Source: Neurospora tetraspora (Eukaryota; Ascomycota; Sordariomycetes; Sordariales; Sordariaceae). From it: a stretch of DNA of 64,000 nt. The first letter of the stretch is position 1. Each line of letters opens with the position of its first letter. Shown piece after piece: positions 48,969-60,719 of the stretch. Below the pieces are notes generated by a model that worked only from the letters and a program-made list of their open reading frames with translations, ran no database searches and was not told where the DNA came from. Both the position numbers and the translations under genes were made by a program. The stretch spans positions 3,877,001 through 3,941,000 of the forward strand of contig NW_026944385.1 in assembly GCF_033439725.1 (NCBI RefSeq), in the 5' to 3' direction.

Positions 48969-51388
48969 ATGACGTCGATTGTAAGTGAGCTTCGTTACAG
49001 ATTCCCCCGAGCGCAAATCCCGCCCCAAATCCTTACCCCCGGGCCCCCTTTGTTACGAGTGAGTGGCATGGTCAGCCTGATGGTAGTTTCAACCACCTCT
49101 AGCTTCACAACCCAACCACAAGCCCAATCTTACATCCTATCGCGACACTACACATTCAACTCATACCCTCACCCTTACTCTCACCCACACCTTCAACACC
49201 AACCAAGTACCTTCCCTTAATGCTCACCGCCTTTCCCGTTGCTCACCCTCCTTGTTTCTTTTTTGTTCCTTTTCTGTCCTATCCCATCTCTTCCTGATCC
49301 TGCTCACTTCACCGGGGCTGTCCTGTGTTCCCCCACGTTGCTGAACCGACAGGCTGGCGCGCTTGCAATTCGAGGTCGCAACGCTTGTGCTTCCTTCCTC
49401 TTGTGCTTGCCTGGTCTCTTCTAAGCAGGATTGGCATGCTTTACGGCTAGTTGAGGTAGAGGTAGTACTGGAAGTTGAGCAAGTCAGAAAGCAGGTGTCC
49501 AGGCCGGGTGTACGAGTACATGGTGCTTGCCGTCTCATCCTGAATTTCGCGGCGCAGAAAACGCTTCTTTTACCTCTCTGTCTCCTTCCGGCCTTTTCAC
49601 ACAAAAAAGACCGGAACACTCCCATGCCAATCACCCCCATCCATCCCTTGATATTCTCTAGGGACGACACCACCTCTGACAACACCACCACGCCCTCTAC
49701 CACTACCATGTTCCTATCCCACCATTACTGCCCTCTCCTCTGCCGCTCATGATTATATACGCGCATTAGTTCTTCGTCACTTACAAGACAATGTCGCCTT
49801 GATTCTGTTTGGGGCAATGGATCTCGATTTTGAGACTTGGACCGCGTGTCCTTTGTTCGATCTCATTAATTTCGACAGGATGCTAACACAAACTCCTCGC
49901 CTCCAGCTATGTTTGGCGCATTATTGCGACCTTCACGGGCCTACCCCCTTGATGGTCACCGAAGGAGTCCCTGTTCCATGCAGGACATGTTATGAGGAGG
50001 GCCTGCAACACGACCACAGCCATGTTACCGACCAGCCGGCTCCGAGTGCCACCGCAGCTAATGCCTCGGCCCATGCCGTGGCGGCTGCCGCCGAAGCGCT
50101 ACGCCGAATGGACCTCGCCGGTGGTGGTGCTCTAAGGAGCTCTTCCGCGCCTGTATCTGAGGAGCAAGCTCAGAATTATCGCGCCTCCCTTCGCCGCGTC
50201 TCCCAGACTGTTGGCACTTCCTCGGCCGTTGAGACTCCTCCACAGAGTCCGCAGATTCCACCCGGGCCCCCATTATCGCAACAGGAGAAGCGACGCAGCG
50301 ATTCAGGATTCCGCAGGACCTATGACGACTACGTCACTCGCCGAGCCGGTCCGTGCGATAATTGCGCCTTGACGCTGCCCAAACGGCAAGAGAGCAGCAA
50401 GGACGCAAATCCAGAACCAAGACCGGAGCAGGGACCTACATTACGGACACGTGCTCCCTTTGCCCGCGTGTTATCCGGAGGAATGGACGAACCATCAACG
50501 CCAACTTCACAAACATCTTCGTCAATTCCATCCGAGGATGAGTCGATGACCAAGTCCCGTCCCTCACATCGTCGTGCTGGGACCACGGCCTCCTTGGCAT
50601 CACGCTCTAGCAGCAGCTCCGCCCAAGGGGTTACGGCACATACGCATTATCTTGACTATACCTCAACGCACGAGCCCGTTGCGGCCAGTTCGTTTTCCAT
50701 CGTTCGCGCATCCTGTCTGCGGACGCTCTCTCTCGAAACTCTCCCTCGCCCTCCAGCTACGGGCTATCCTTCCTCAGGTGCCAACCCGGCGATTACGCCG
50801 AGCGCTTCACCCAGCACCCCGGCATTTGTCACAACGCACAGTGTCGGCGCTGCAGCATCCGGTGGGCCAATATTCTTTGGCGACCCTTCTGCCGGCTACA
50901 CCACTGCCTATATATTCCGAATTCCCGATGTCCATGCCCGAGGCCACAAGCGCGTGTATGCTTTCCTAGCTCTCAGCACCCACCGTGAGCGTCTTGCCAT
51001 GAAGACGTTTGGATTCGTCGCTGCTGCGTTCCGTGACATGGCAACCTGGATTCAGACACTGGCCGAACAAGAAGCCGAAAGGTCCCTCCAGGAGTCATCA
51101 GCAAACAGCCCCGTTATGCCCGGCGGCCCTGGCTATGGAAGCCTGCACTCGGAACCAGCAGCACCCGCCAGTCACATCCCCACGGCCGGCGGACCGGGCG
51201 GCGGTAGCAGCTTCCTCATGGGCGGGGGCGGTCTGTCCAGGAGGATGGGCAGCGGCTTTTCCGCCTCCGGAGTCGCGCTGAAGCAGCGAGGCTTGGCCGA
51301 GTTGGTTGGTCTCCCTGACTTCTTTATTGAGCTCCATGCTAGGTTCGTGAAGCTCTTGCTTGAGCTGCGTGTCGTTCTGGGGTCATAA
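48969..51388 (+). CDS. Folliculin/Lst7 homologue (longin-DENN family)
   Basis: Folliculin and yeast Lst7 form, with FNIP/Lst4, a GTPase-activating complex for Rag GTPases at the lysosome or vacuole in amino-acid signalling to TORC1. Exon 1 is only ATG ACG TCG ATT (48969-48980), followed by GTAAGT. Exon 2 starts at 49907 after a GCTAAC branch site and CTCCAG. The join gives MTSI|LCLAHYCDLHGPTPLM, matching the family start (human begins MNAIVALCHFCELHGP). The protein has 497 residues. Further matches are a Cys pair (VPCRTCYEEG) and RASCLRTLSLE, GGPIFFGDPSAGYTTAYIFR and ARGHKRVYAFLALSTHRERL, which align with the human longin domain ([20 protein letters not shown]). Ser/Pro-rich linkers separate these blocks. 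The DENN half is short or missing, as in Lst7. The 926-nt intron is unusually long for this window. Confidence 0.85.
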
Positions 51389-53299
51389 AAGGAAGAGAGA
51401 GTCTTCCACCACAGCCGCTTACGAACAACAATCACACCACTTGGACGAACGATCGTTGGCACAATGTACATATATCCATACATCCATCCATCCATCCACA
51501 CGGGCTGAATGCCTCGATCGCCACAAACCCAACAAAACCAAACCACTACTACTATAACCGATGACGGTTGTGTAACAATAGCTTGACTTCAACGTCAATG
51601 AAAAAGAAGACTCCCAACAGAACAGCACTTCGATGACAGACAGCAGTGCAACAAAGCAGCAGTCGAAGTACATACGAAATATGCAAAGTGTTTATGTGGG
51701 GGAGACATTAAGTAATGGGTAATGGATTAATGACCTGGTAGACCCGAGGTGTGTACGAGAAAGAGGAAGAGGGAGAGAGAGAGAGAGGGAGAGAGAGAGG
51801 GAGAGTACTATATGTGGAAAACAAACCCAAGATGTTTCTTTCCCCCGTCGTGTGGGGTCGATGCGAAAAAGTGGGAGAGAGAGAGAAGCTAGTACGCTTC
51901 AAAGCATAACTTGTTTTCCTTTGGACTCTTTGATTTCAACAACAATCACATAGACGGATTGGACGGACGGACGGACGGACGGACGGACGGATGGATGGAT
52001 GGATGGATCATTACAAGGATAAGATTACCGGATCGGAAAGAGGAAAAAAGGAGGAAAAGAGGAAAAACCTCCCAGCAACAAGAAGAGCAACAACGCACGG
52101 GATGGATAGATGGATGGATGGGAAGCGGTTTTTACCATTTTTACCTTGATCATTCTCTTCCTCATCCTCTTCCTCATCCTCATCATCACTACCGCCCGCC
52201 ACCTCATGTTAGTCTCTTTCCCTTTCTCTTTCTCTTTTCCCTTTGAAGGCGTTTGTTTCCTGTTGTTCCATGAAGCAGCACAAAGCATGTATTATTTTCT
52301 GTATCATCAAGTAGCAGTTGTATCGCAGAGTGAAGTGAGTAGTGAGTAGTGAGCGTTGTAAGGAGATAATCGGAGCGGGAGGGAGGGGTGTCTACGACTA
52401 CAAGTACGAACGAACTACGAACTACGTACATTCCTAGTGACGTGGATGGAGGATATACCCCCAGCATAGAATCTTTAAGTTTACTACATTGTTGCCTCCT
52501 TTTTCAACATTTTCAAGCTTACTGAAGTAGAAGTGTCTTTTTTTTGAGTGCTGAGTGACGGTGAGGTTTGTTGTGTGTGAAGAAGAAGAAAATGATTGAA
52601 TCTCTCCATCCATACCTAGGGGCATATTGTAGTCTATACTAGCCATTCTGCTCAACTACGGCTCGAACGTAAGGTAACAAAAACGGAGGTGGATCAGAGC
52701 AAGTGGTAAGGTCGACGACATAAGTGATATTCTACTTGATGCTCAAAAAATTCGAATGCCGATAGGCTCAGCCTTGAACTTGATCATAGACTCCTACATC
52801 TTTGTATGCCATGGACTGATAACACGCGTAAGCGATACTGGTTGACTGTTCATGTTCACCATCGATAGGGAATTGTTCCAAAGGAAGTTGGGTCCCAACT
52901 TTGGAAATGGAAATGGAAAACTCGACAAGTCGAACAATCGAAAGACCAGCGCGCTTAAATGTGGTAGGTAACTAGGCATTGGGTGGGAGTCATGGCATTC
53001 TGTTGCTTTTCGTTTCGGTACTACTACGTATTCGATGGAAGCAACTCCAGACAGGCACGCACATATATATGGTGGTGCCGTTCCAGATATATCCGCTAGT
53101 GTACAAATTTGCTTCGCTTCTATGAACGTCTTTCCTCCCTTCCCTCCCCTAACCGCTGATTTCGGGGTACAAATTCTATTTCCCAAAAGCGAGCGGCAAG
53201 CATAGCACCACCCACCCAATAGCAATCTCTCCACCTGTTGTTCCTTCCCCGATCCCTGACAGACACCCAGCCAGCCAGCAAGCCCATGACGCCGAGAGT
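51389..53299. other. Intergenic between convergent folliculin-like and Rpt3 genes
   Basis: 1.9 kb with many simple repeats: (CATC)n near 51478-51498, GAGA runs near 51775-51803, and a long GGAC/GGAT array (51961-52008). No gene seen. Confidence 0.45.
51961..52008. repeat. (GGAC)n(GGAT)n microsatellite
   Basis: About seven GGAC units pass directly into about five GGAT units. Confidence 0.92.
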
Positions 53300-54695
53300 T
53301 TACTTGTAGAAATCGAACTTGTTCTCGTCACTCGTACCCTTCACCTGGCTGCTATAGGCGTCCTCCAAATCAGCCTGGATGATGTTGTATCTGTTCTTCC
53401 GTACCGCACGCAGACCGGCCTCCTGCATAATGGCAGCGATGACGGCACCGCTGAGGGGGTCGTTGCGGACGATCAGGCTGTCGAGATCGACCTCGGGGGC
53501 CAAGCTCATCTTGCTCGCAATCGTGGTGAAGATGAGGCGGCGCTCACGGCGATCGCGCAGGTTGGGGAACTCGATCTTGCGATCGAGACGACCGGGACGC
53601 AGCAGGGCGGGATCGAGAGTGTCGGCACGGTTGGTGGCCATGATAACCTTGACGTTGGCGGTCTGGTCGAAACCGTCCATCTGGTTGAGCAGTTCGAGCA
53701 GAATTCTCTGCACCTCACGATCGGCACCGGTCTGGGCGTCAAAACGCTTCGTGGCGATAGCATCGATTTCGTCGATGAAGATGATGGCGGGCGCGTTCTC
53801 ACGAGCCATGCGGAAGACGTCGCGCACCATGCGAGGACCCTCACCGAGATACTTTTGTACGAACTCGGAACCGACGACACGGATGAAGTTCGCTGTCGTC
53901 GAGTTTGCGACCGCCTTGACCAACATTGTCTTGCCGGTACCGGGAGGACCGTACAGAAGGACACCGCGCGGGGGGTCGATACCAATCTGCTTGTAAAGGT
54001 CGAAGTGTGTTAGGGGCAGCTCAACGGCTTCCCGAATTTCCTGCTTCTGCATATCCAAACCTCCAACATCGGCATATGTAACGTCGGGCTTCTCGTCGAC
54101 ACCAAGCATCGCGATGGATGAGTCGGCCTCGGGCGGCAAAATATCGACAACGGCATTAGAGTGGCGGTGGAGGGCTACGGAGGATGACGGCTTGAGGAGT
54201 TCGCGGTCGAGGGTCGAAAGGATACGGACGACGTAGTTCGAGCCAGTACTAGATTGAACAATTCCCGTGCTAAGAAAGGGTCAGTCTGAGTCCAGTTTCG
54301 GAGAACGAGGGGCAATTGGGCGATCATACTTCTGGTCGATAGCTTCCATAAACTGCCCAATCACCAAGGGAACACTCTGGATCCTCTTGATTTCCTCCTG
54401 GGCGCGAACAAGCTCGCGCTTCAAGCTCCTGCCAAATACCATATTGTCAGCCCCTCCTCACCAAGCTCGGAGCCGTAGAGCTTCTGTGACCATACCTCTG
54501 CTCATCTTTGATGTATTCCTCCTGCAGCTTGATGTATTCGAGCTGCCTCTGGAGCTTCTTCAAAGTAATGTAGTCATCACCGCCTTCTGTTGAAACGCCC
54601 TCGAAGGTCTCGATATTGGGGATCGCCGAAGGGGCGGACTTCTTTTGCGGCTGGGTCAGACTGGCCGGGGGGGTTTCGACAGAGACGTCGCCCAT
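53300..54695 (-). CDS. rpt3: 26S proteasome regulatory ATPase Rpt3 (subunit 6B)
   Basis: Rpt3 is one of six AAA ATPases in the base of the 19S particle that unfold ubiquitinated proteins and open the 20S gate. Three exons (54695-54496, 54428-54330, 54269-53300) with introns of 67 and 60 nt give 422 residues. An N-terminal coiled coil ([20 protein letters not shown]) leads to the OB domain. Then comes the AAA module: Walker A GPPGTGKT at about residue 207, Walker [11 protein letters not shown], sensor [20 protein letters not shown] with the arginine fingers, and the C-terminal helical lid. The last residues FYK form the HbYX motif that docks Rpt3 into the 20S alpha-ring pocket. All functional motifs are intact. 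It is among the best conserved genes of the window. Confidence 0.97.
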
Positions 54696-56710
54696 CTTGC
54701 CGGATGTGTTCTTGTGATGGTATTAAATGGCTAGATCGATATGCTCCGTGTGTTGTGTTGCGAGCGCTTGATTGCGCAGCTGTGATTAACGTGGGTTTGG
54801 GGATTCGGTCGGGTGGTATTCCTTGTTGTTCTGTTGTCGTCGTCGAGGTTCGCCTTGTGGCGCGCGTGGTTGTCGGTGCTAGCAGTCGCTGATGCAGTGG
54901 ATCGTTGTTGCTAACAGCAAGCTGGGCTGGCTGTGGCTCGTCATTCATCTGGAGCCTGGGTTGTTCGGGGGCTGCCAAATGCACAGTGATTGGCCGGATG
55001 GCCTCTTTCTGGCAGTTGTAGTGGGCTACCGTGCACAGCGTACGGTGCTGTCCTTTTACAAATAACCGATAAGATTACGGTAATGACCGGCCATAAACAG
55101 TTCTTTTCTTGTAGCCCGAAGTCGCACCAGACTGGAGGACGTTCCAGCTGCACGTGGGGCTGTTAGACAGTGTCAAGGGATGACTGGTGGACAAATGCAG
55201 ATTGGACTGAAGCGGGAGCCTTGTCGGTAGCTCCACCCCCAATGCAAGTCTGCCTCCTTCAACCCCACATCCACACGGGTACCCCTGCTGGGCGTCACGA
55301 AGTGTCACCTTGACGGCCAGGCCGGGTTGTCGTCCGTCGTCCTCCTACGTTGCTCGTCTCTGTTTATAAAATAGACAATGGCCGCTCGTTGTTGATATGT
55401 CTTGCATGCTATCGCAATGCCCTACGTGGTGTAAGTAAGGTTGTGGGATATGACAGATTGCGACTGGTCCCGCGAAGTCGTCGCAGCATCACTTCTCTTT
55501 ATGGCATGGCCCTACGTATAAGTCGGCCATTATTCTCTTCAACCCGCAACTGCCCGGACTTAATAGGTTCCATATTAGATAAAGGGTTCGAGTTGTCATT
55601 CCCGTCCGAGGACGGCCGATACCAGTTTCTCCACTGCTTGGATCGAATGATGCGGCGATGATACAATATGCTGTTGTGGTCACCGTACCACCCTGCATCC
55701 CGTGTTAACTAACACATCCTTGCCTGGCCCGGGCCCATCTGAACGCATCATGGCCATGAAGCGGTGCTGATGAGGGATTGCGAGGCCGGGGACGCATATG
55801 ATGTGAGAAGCGAGAGAGTTGGGGTTTGAGTTGCGACAGTTCAAAAGTCAAACTGCTGGATCAACTCGATGCCTCTTGCCTAGATTGTGTGCCGCCGGTG
55901 CCTGTCTGAGGACTGTCGGGTGTTGGACATGTTGAACCGTGGAGACTTAACTCTTGAGGGCTTCGTCATCCGGCGTGCCTCGGTGTGAAGATACGATGAC
56001 GACCAAGATCCAAGAACGAGGTGTAAATGTACAATATGAATCCAGAGCAGTGTCCTATAACTGCAAGCGCAGATACACAATCAGAACAATCCATCCACCC
56101 GTCCATCCTCAGGTCCCATACGCAGGAGGCAGAGTCCCTTCCAGCTTCCGGCGCAACAATCCCGTGCGTCCATGGATGGTGAATTGGGGAGCCGGGGGAA
56201 CGGACCAGGAAACGCCCAACAACCCCATCCCCCATCCTCAGAGTCACCACTTCGGATCGCCTTATTAGTCACTGTACACCTCCGCCTCCTCCGATCTGCC
56301 GTTACCTCCTGCTTTCCTTTCTTTGTTTGCCCTATCCATCCTCATTCACCTGATCCTTTCGAACAACATAACTCGACCGCCTCGTCATCCAGCCCTCTTC
56401 ACCTTGTTGTTGTCTGTATAAGCGCCTGCCGCCGTCATTCTCGTTGCGTTCTACAGTGTTGTCCTCGAATTACAACGTCTTTGAATTGATGATTCCTCTA
56501 TCCCGGTGCACCTGCGCCTTCAGCACTCTGGTTGGCAACGACGGAATTCCTTCATAGACAATCTTACCAATTACCATACGTTACCTGAGGTCGCTTCTCC
56601 CCGCCAGCTCCCACTCGTCAGGCTCGCTTTGTGTAACTGTCGGCCAACAACACCCAACCTCCCAAATCATCATCTCTTGTCGGCTCACCTTCCTCCGTCA
56701 ACCGCCCGCC
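54696..56710. other. Divergent upstream region between Rpt3 and the 145-residue gene
   Basis: 2 kb. The first 200 bp carry GTTGT/CGTCG-type repeats upstream of Rpt3. I did not find a proteasome control element of the yeast GGTGGCAAA type. The part from 56280 to 56710 is pyrimidine-rich and probably the leader of the next gene. Confidence 0.4.
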
Positions 56711-57335
56711 ATGTCCTCTTCAATCCCCATCCCCGCCCCGCCACCATCCGCCATGGATATCGAACGTTGCCAGCTGAGCCAGTCAGATAATGCTGGTGGG
56801 AGCTCGTCACCGGGGTCATCGTATTCCACCTCGCCGGAACCATCGCACCCTTCTTCATCACCTACCTCGTCGACGACGAAAAAGACACTGCTGCATGCTC
56901 GTCGTCCCAGTCTTTTGAGTAAGTCTATTTTTTCCCCGATACACCATGCACCATAAGAATGGCGGCATCGACTTGCGCAGTTGTGCATATGCATCGTGAA
57001 CGTTACTAACCACTAGCTTCTAGGTTCGGCCATCTCCAAGCAGGAATGCACCACGATCAATATCGCCGAAGATAAGGATGGGCCGCCCGAGTTGGTAAGT
57101 CACCTTGCCGTCCTGGCCACATAAATAGTATTCTTCCCTTAATAAGTAAACAGATAGCTGACCTTCCCCACAACAGATCTCCTACCTCTCCTCAAGCCAA
57201 GGTTTCGCATGGAACCCCGAGATCTTTCTACCATCCTACGTCGACTACGACTACATCCCCCTCGAGAACCGGAGAGACCCGATCCATGAGATCATCCTAA
57301 CGGACGAAGAGATCAAGAAGATCCTGCCGCAGTAA
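56711..57335 (+). CDS. Small unknown protein with a conserved-looking C-terminal end
   Basis: Three exons (56711-56918, 57024-57094, 57177-57335) with introns of 105 and 82 nt give 145 residues, with all phases matching. The first 75 residues are Ser/Pro-rich and low-complexity. The spliced C-terminal half is compact, rich in aromatic and acidic residues (SQGFAWNPEIFLPSYVDYDY, then PIHEIILTDEEIKKILPQ) and looks like a conserved short domain. No catalytic motif, signal peptide or membrane helix is visible. I do not recognise a function. The good splice sites and phase consistency support a real gene. Confidence 0.72.
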
Positions 57336-58977
57336 AAAATCAACAGACGACGGCAGACGACGGTACACGACGGCACGCACAAGCGACCATTATCAAACAC
57401 ATTGTATTCAGTCATCCAGCTACAAGCGCCACTCTTAGACCTGTCTCTTCTCACGAGATATCGGCTCCACTTTTCCACGGATTACGGCGTTAATGGCATG
57501 TTTCCTTTCATGTATTTCGGTTGTAGGTGTTTTGGCGCCTATCTGACGATTCCTACCTTCCTTGAGAGTTCATTGGAACCATGGACACTTCAACATATGG
57601 TGGGCCATACTGGCGAGGAGATATCCTATGGCACTTCAGAAGACCAAGACTCCTTGCGTGGTCGGTTCGGGATACACTTTGAGTGCAGTGTTACCGAGTA
57701 AGGGAGGGTATGGTTCGAGTTCCGTTTTTTTGTCAATTTGGGAAGCGTGGCGGCGGGGGGAATAATTCATCATGGTGCTGTCAAGTTTGGTATTCGGGTT
57801 TCGGGCGTATCACTGGGTTCATCTATGTCAAGCACACCTTCAGACCTCTTTCCGAGTCTTGGGGCAATACTTTGACTTATTCTTATAGGGTATCACCCCT
57901 CAAATATCAATTTTTTTTTCCCTTCGCAGATAGGCCCTCGGCAAGCTACCTTTGAAATGGTGAACAACATTTGGACGAGATAAAAAAAAACGAAAGAGGC
58001 ACTGTATGATTGATGGTGGTGCAACATGGCTGGGCGTACAAAAATGTCTGTTGAGTCTTTCAAATACTTGGATAGATGCCTTCGATGTTGTTCTGTTACA
58101 CATGACCATGAGACACTCTTCCTGGGATTCCTTGAGAGGCCGGCTGGCTGTGTTACCGTGATCAACTGGGTGTTGGGAAGAAAGAGGTCTTCTATCTACC
58201 AACGTTGGATATTCAGCAATTGTAAATAATTGTACTTGATGATGCGCAGGGTCCTTAACGAGCAACTCTTTCAGACCAAATACAAGCAGGAACAACCGCG
58301 ATTAACGCATGTGCTGCAAAATGTACGCACAAGGCAGCAACCAGTTCGGTCAGGCAAGGTCGGTAAATGATTGTCTACAAGTGCAGTTGCATAAAGTGTC
58401 TGATGTTTCGAAGCAATGAGATGTCCATGCAGCGTGCTGGCTGGTTGGCGGCGGCACCTTGTTGGCCAAAAGCGATCAGCGAATGCCGGGCACGTCTGCA
58501 GCTCTTACACAGTACTTATAACCCAGCCAGGCCAAGCCCCGCCATTTCAGCATCAGAGGCCCCACTAAGCGTTTGGTGCCAAGTGGGACTGACCACCAAA
58601 TTCGGGCTAGTGCCTGCCGATGTCACGGGACCCACATGTCTTATCGATAAGATCATGGAGACATGCCCGGATGGTTGAGATCGCGGGCGCGGGTTGCGGG
58701 CGCGGGCGCGGACAGCTTGAAGTGGAACTTGAACTGGCTGTCGCTGTCAACGGAAAGTAAACAAATCAAGGACACTTCACAAGTTCATCCCGTCACCACC
58801 ACCATCATACTCGACGAATTCACAAGTCGACGACCCACGACCTAGGGGAAACCACGACCGAGAAACAACAGACTCTCTCAATCAAAAGAAAACATTCCCA
58901 GCATTCGCGACGCATCACCAACGCCACCGTCGGCTACATTACCGCTCGAGTTCACTACGTTACCGCTCGCGCGCACG
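57336..58977. other. Intergenic, no gene seen
   Basis: 1.6 kb. Frames of up to 131 codons lack protein-like features. A C/A-rich run (58780-58977) leads into the Mis14 start and is probably its leader. Confidence 0.4.
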
Positions 58978-59994
58978 ATGGAGATGGAATCCGCCGTCCA
59001 CCGTCGAATCGAGCTCCAATCGCCCGAAGACTTCACCTACCTAATCGACAACGTGCGCCGCGCCGCAGCCGATAGCATCAACGCCGCGTTTCCACCTGTC
59101 GACCCAGGCGATGGAAATGGAGAGGATGAGGAGGAGGAGGAAGATGAGTTAAGAGTGCGGATAGAAGGGCTTGTTAATGATGTATGTGTTTCCATTTCGC
59201 TTTTTGCTCCCTTCCCTTTCCTTCCCTTCCCGCCTCCGCCCGTCCAGCTCTACCTCTTTTTTTTACAGGAAACAACCACTAACAACACCAATTCCCAAAA
59301 AAAACAGTACATAACAAAAACCTTCACCTACGTAGCCCCCAACATCTCCATAAACGGTCTCCCCGTAAACGACCCCTCCGAATTCCTCACTTCATCCCCA
59401 TTTTCCTCTCCTTCCGCGACAACAACCAACAAACCCGCCCCCAAGAAATCCTCGAAATCAAAGGTCCAGAAAAAGACCAAGTCCAAAAAATCCTCCAAAA
59501 AACCACAAGAAGAATACGAACCCTTCGACCCCCGCAAACGCTCCCGCCTCGAACAACTCGCCCGCGAAGAAGAGGACCTCCTCCGCTCCATCGCTTCACT
59601 CAAACGGCGCGTTCCCTCCTCGGCCGCTTCTGCTTTCGCTGATTCTTTTTCCCGACAAACGGAACAGGACCGACAAGCGCTGGAGAAGGCAAAACAAAAA
59701 GTGGTGGAGGAGGGGGTGAGCGCGGGGAGAAAGGCTTTGGAGGGGTTGTTACCTTTTGCTGGTGCTGGAGATGGGAATACGGAAGGAGGGAGTGGTGAGA
59801 ATAACAACAGTAAAATGGAGAGGCAGGAAGGGATAGAGGATGGGTTTGGAAAAGCTGTGGAAGCGCTCAGGAGATTGAAGAGTCAGATGCCGGCTACGGT
59901 GGCGAGGATGGAGAGGGCGAGGGTTGCGGGGGGGTATGTTGTTGCTGGTGTTGGGGGGAGTGGTGTTGTTGCTGCCGCTGGGGAGGGGAGATAG
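58978..59994 (+). CDS. Kinetochore protein Mis14/Nsl1 (MIS12 complex)
   Basis: A subunit of the four-protein MIS12/MIND complex linking centromeric chromatin to the Ndc80 microtubule-binding complex. Two exons (58978-59181, 59308-59994) give 296 residues. The 126-nt intron (GTATGT...AACAG) is in frame without stops, but its product is low-complexity and its removal restores the conserved run LVNDYITKTFTYVAPNISI. The start (HRRIELQSPEDFTYLIDNVR) is typical of the Mis14 family, as is NISINGLPV. A Lys/Ser-rich stretch (KKSSKSKVQKKTKSKKSSKK) may be a nuclear or DNA-binding segment. Coiled-coil sequence follows (LEQLAREEEDLLRSIASLKR). The C-terminal part is Gly-rich and low-complexity. Confidence 0.87.
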   Translation: MEMESAVHRRIELQSPEDFTYLIDNVRRAAADSINAAFPPVDPGDGNGEDEEEEEDELRVRIEGLVNDVCVSISLFAPFPFLPFPPPPVQLYLFFLQETTTNNTNSQKKQYITKTFTYVAPNISINGLPVNDPSEFLTSSPFSSPSATTTNKPAPKKSSKSKVQKKTKSKKSSKKPQEEYEPFDPRKRSRLEQLAREEEDLLRSIASLKRRVPSSAASAFADSFSRQTEQDRQALEKAKQKVVEEGVSAGRKALEGLLPFAGAGDGNTEGGSGENNNSKMERQEGIEDGFGKAVEALRRLKSQMPATVARMERARVAGGYVVAGVGGSGVVAAAGEGR

Positions 59995-60719
59995 AGATGT
60001 TGTTGGTGTTGTTGGTTGGTTGTTGGTTGGGTTAACGGTACTCGTTGGTGCTGCGGGGAGAAAGTGTTGGGTTTGTTCGAGCCGGCACGTTGGAAGTTGT
60101 TGCTTGGGAGAGCATTGTTTGCTTTTTGCGTGTGAGGATTTGAGCGGTTAGCTATTGGAGTTTGGGGCCGTATAACAATGGTTACGGGCGGAATATCAAA
60201 ATGCACACGTATGTTTACTGTTGGGGATGCCCCAGATATTTGGCGGATCCATATTATATTTTTATCTACGATTTCATCCCTCGATCCTCAGGCAACGGCA
60301 TTACGGACGGCCAGAAACAAGTAATCTATTGTATATCCGTGTGTATACCAAAGAGACCACCTCGGACAAAGATGCGAGGACTCTACATACGCTAATGTAA
60401 AATCACCAGTGCCAAGTCAAACCGGAATTCACGTTTCCGATCTCGCACTTGTAAATACCCTGCAAACACAACCAACTCCTTCCCATCGCGGCCCACTAGC
60501 TAGTCCGGCCGAATGACTCCATTACAACTGACATTACAACTGAATACTCTTCACAGCGTATATAGTAGACCCATGATATTTCATGTAGCGAACCGCGTTA
60601 CAGCCTTCCCCTCACAGGCAGAAATGATGACGCCATCTCTTGGGGGGACTCGCTGACGCTTTGCCCTTCGAACCGTCTTTCTGACGGGAAGCCGTCAAAA
60701 AACTTCCACTTTGCACCTC
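59995..60719. other. Convergent 3' intergenic stretch
   Basis: About 700 bp between the stops of the Mis14 and Sec14 genes. It starts with GTTGTTGG-rich sequence and contains no gene that I can see. Confidence 0.4.

Noticed and set aside
49224-49709. 161-codon minus-strand frame
   Set aside because: It falls in the long folliculin-like intron and has no protein-like features.
57640-57735. GGTTCGAGTTCC followed by a T run, resembling a tRNA 3' end with a Pol III terminator
   Set aside because: The T-arm stem does not pair and no A box or acceptor stem is found upstream.
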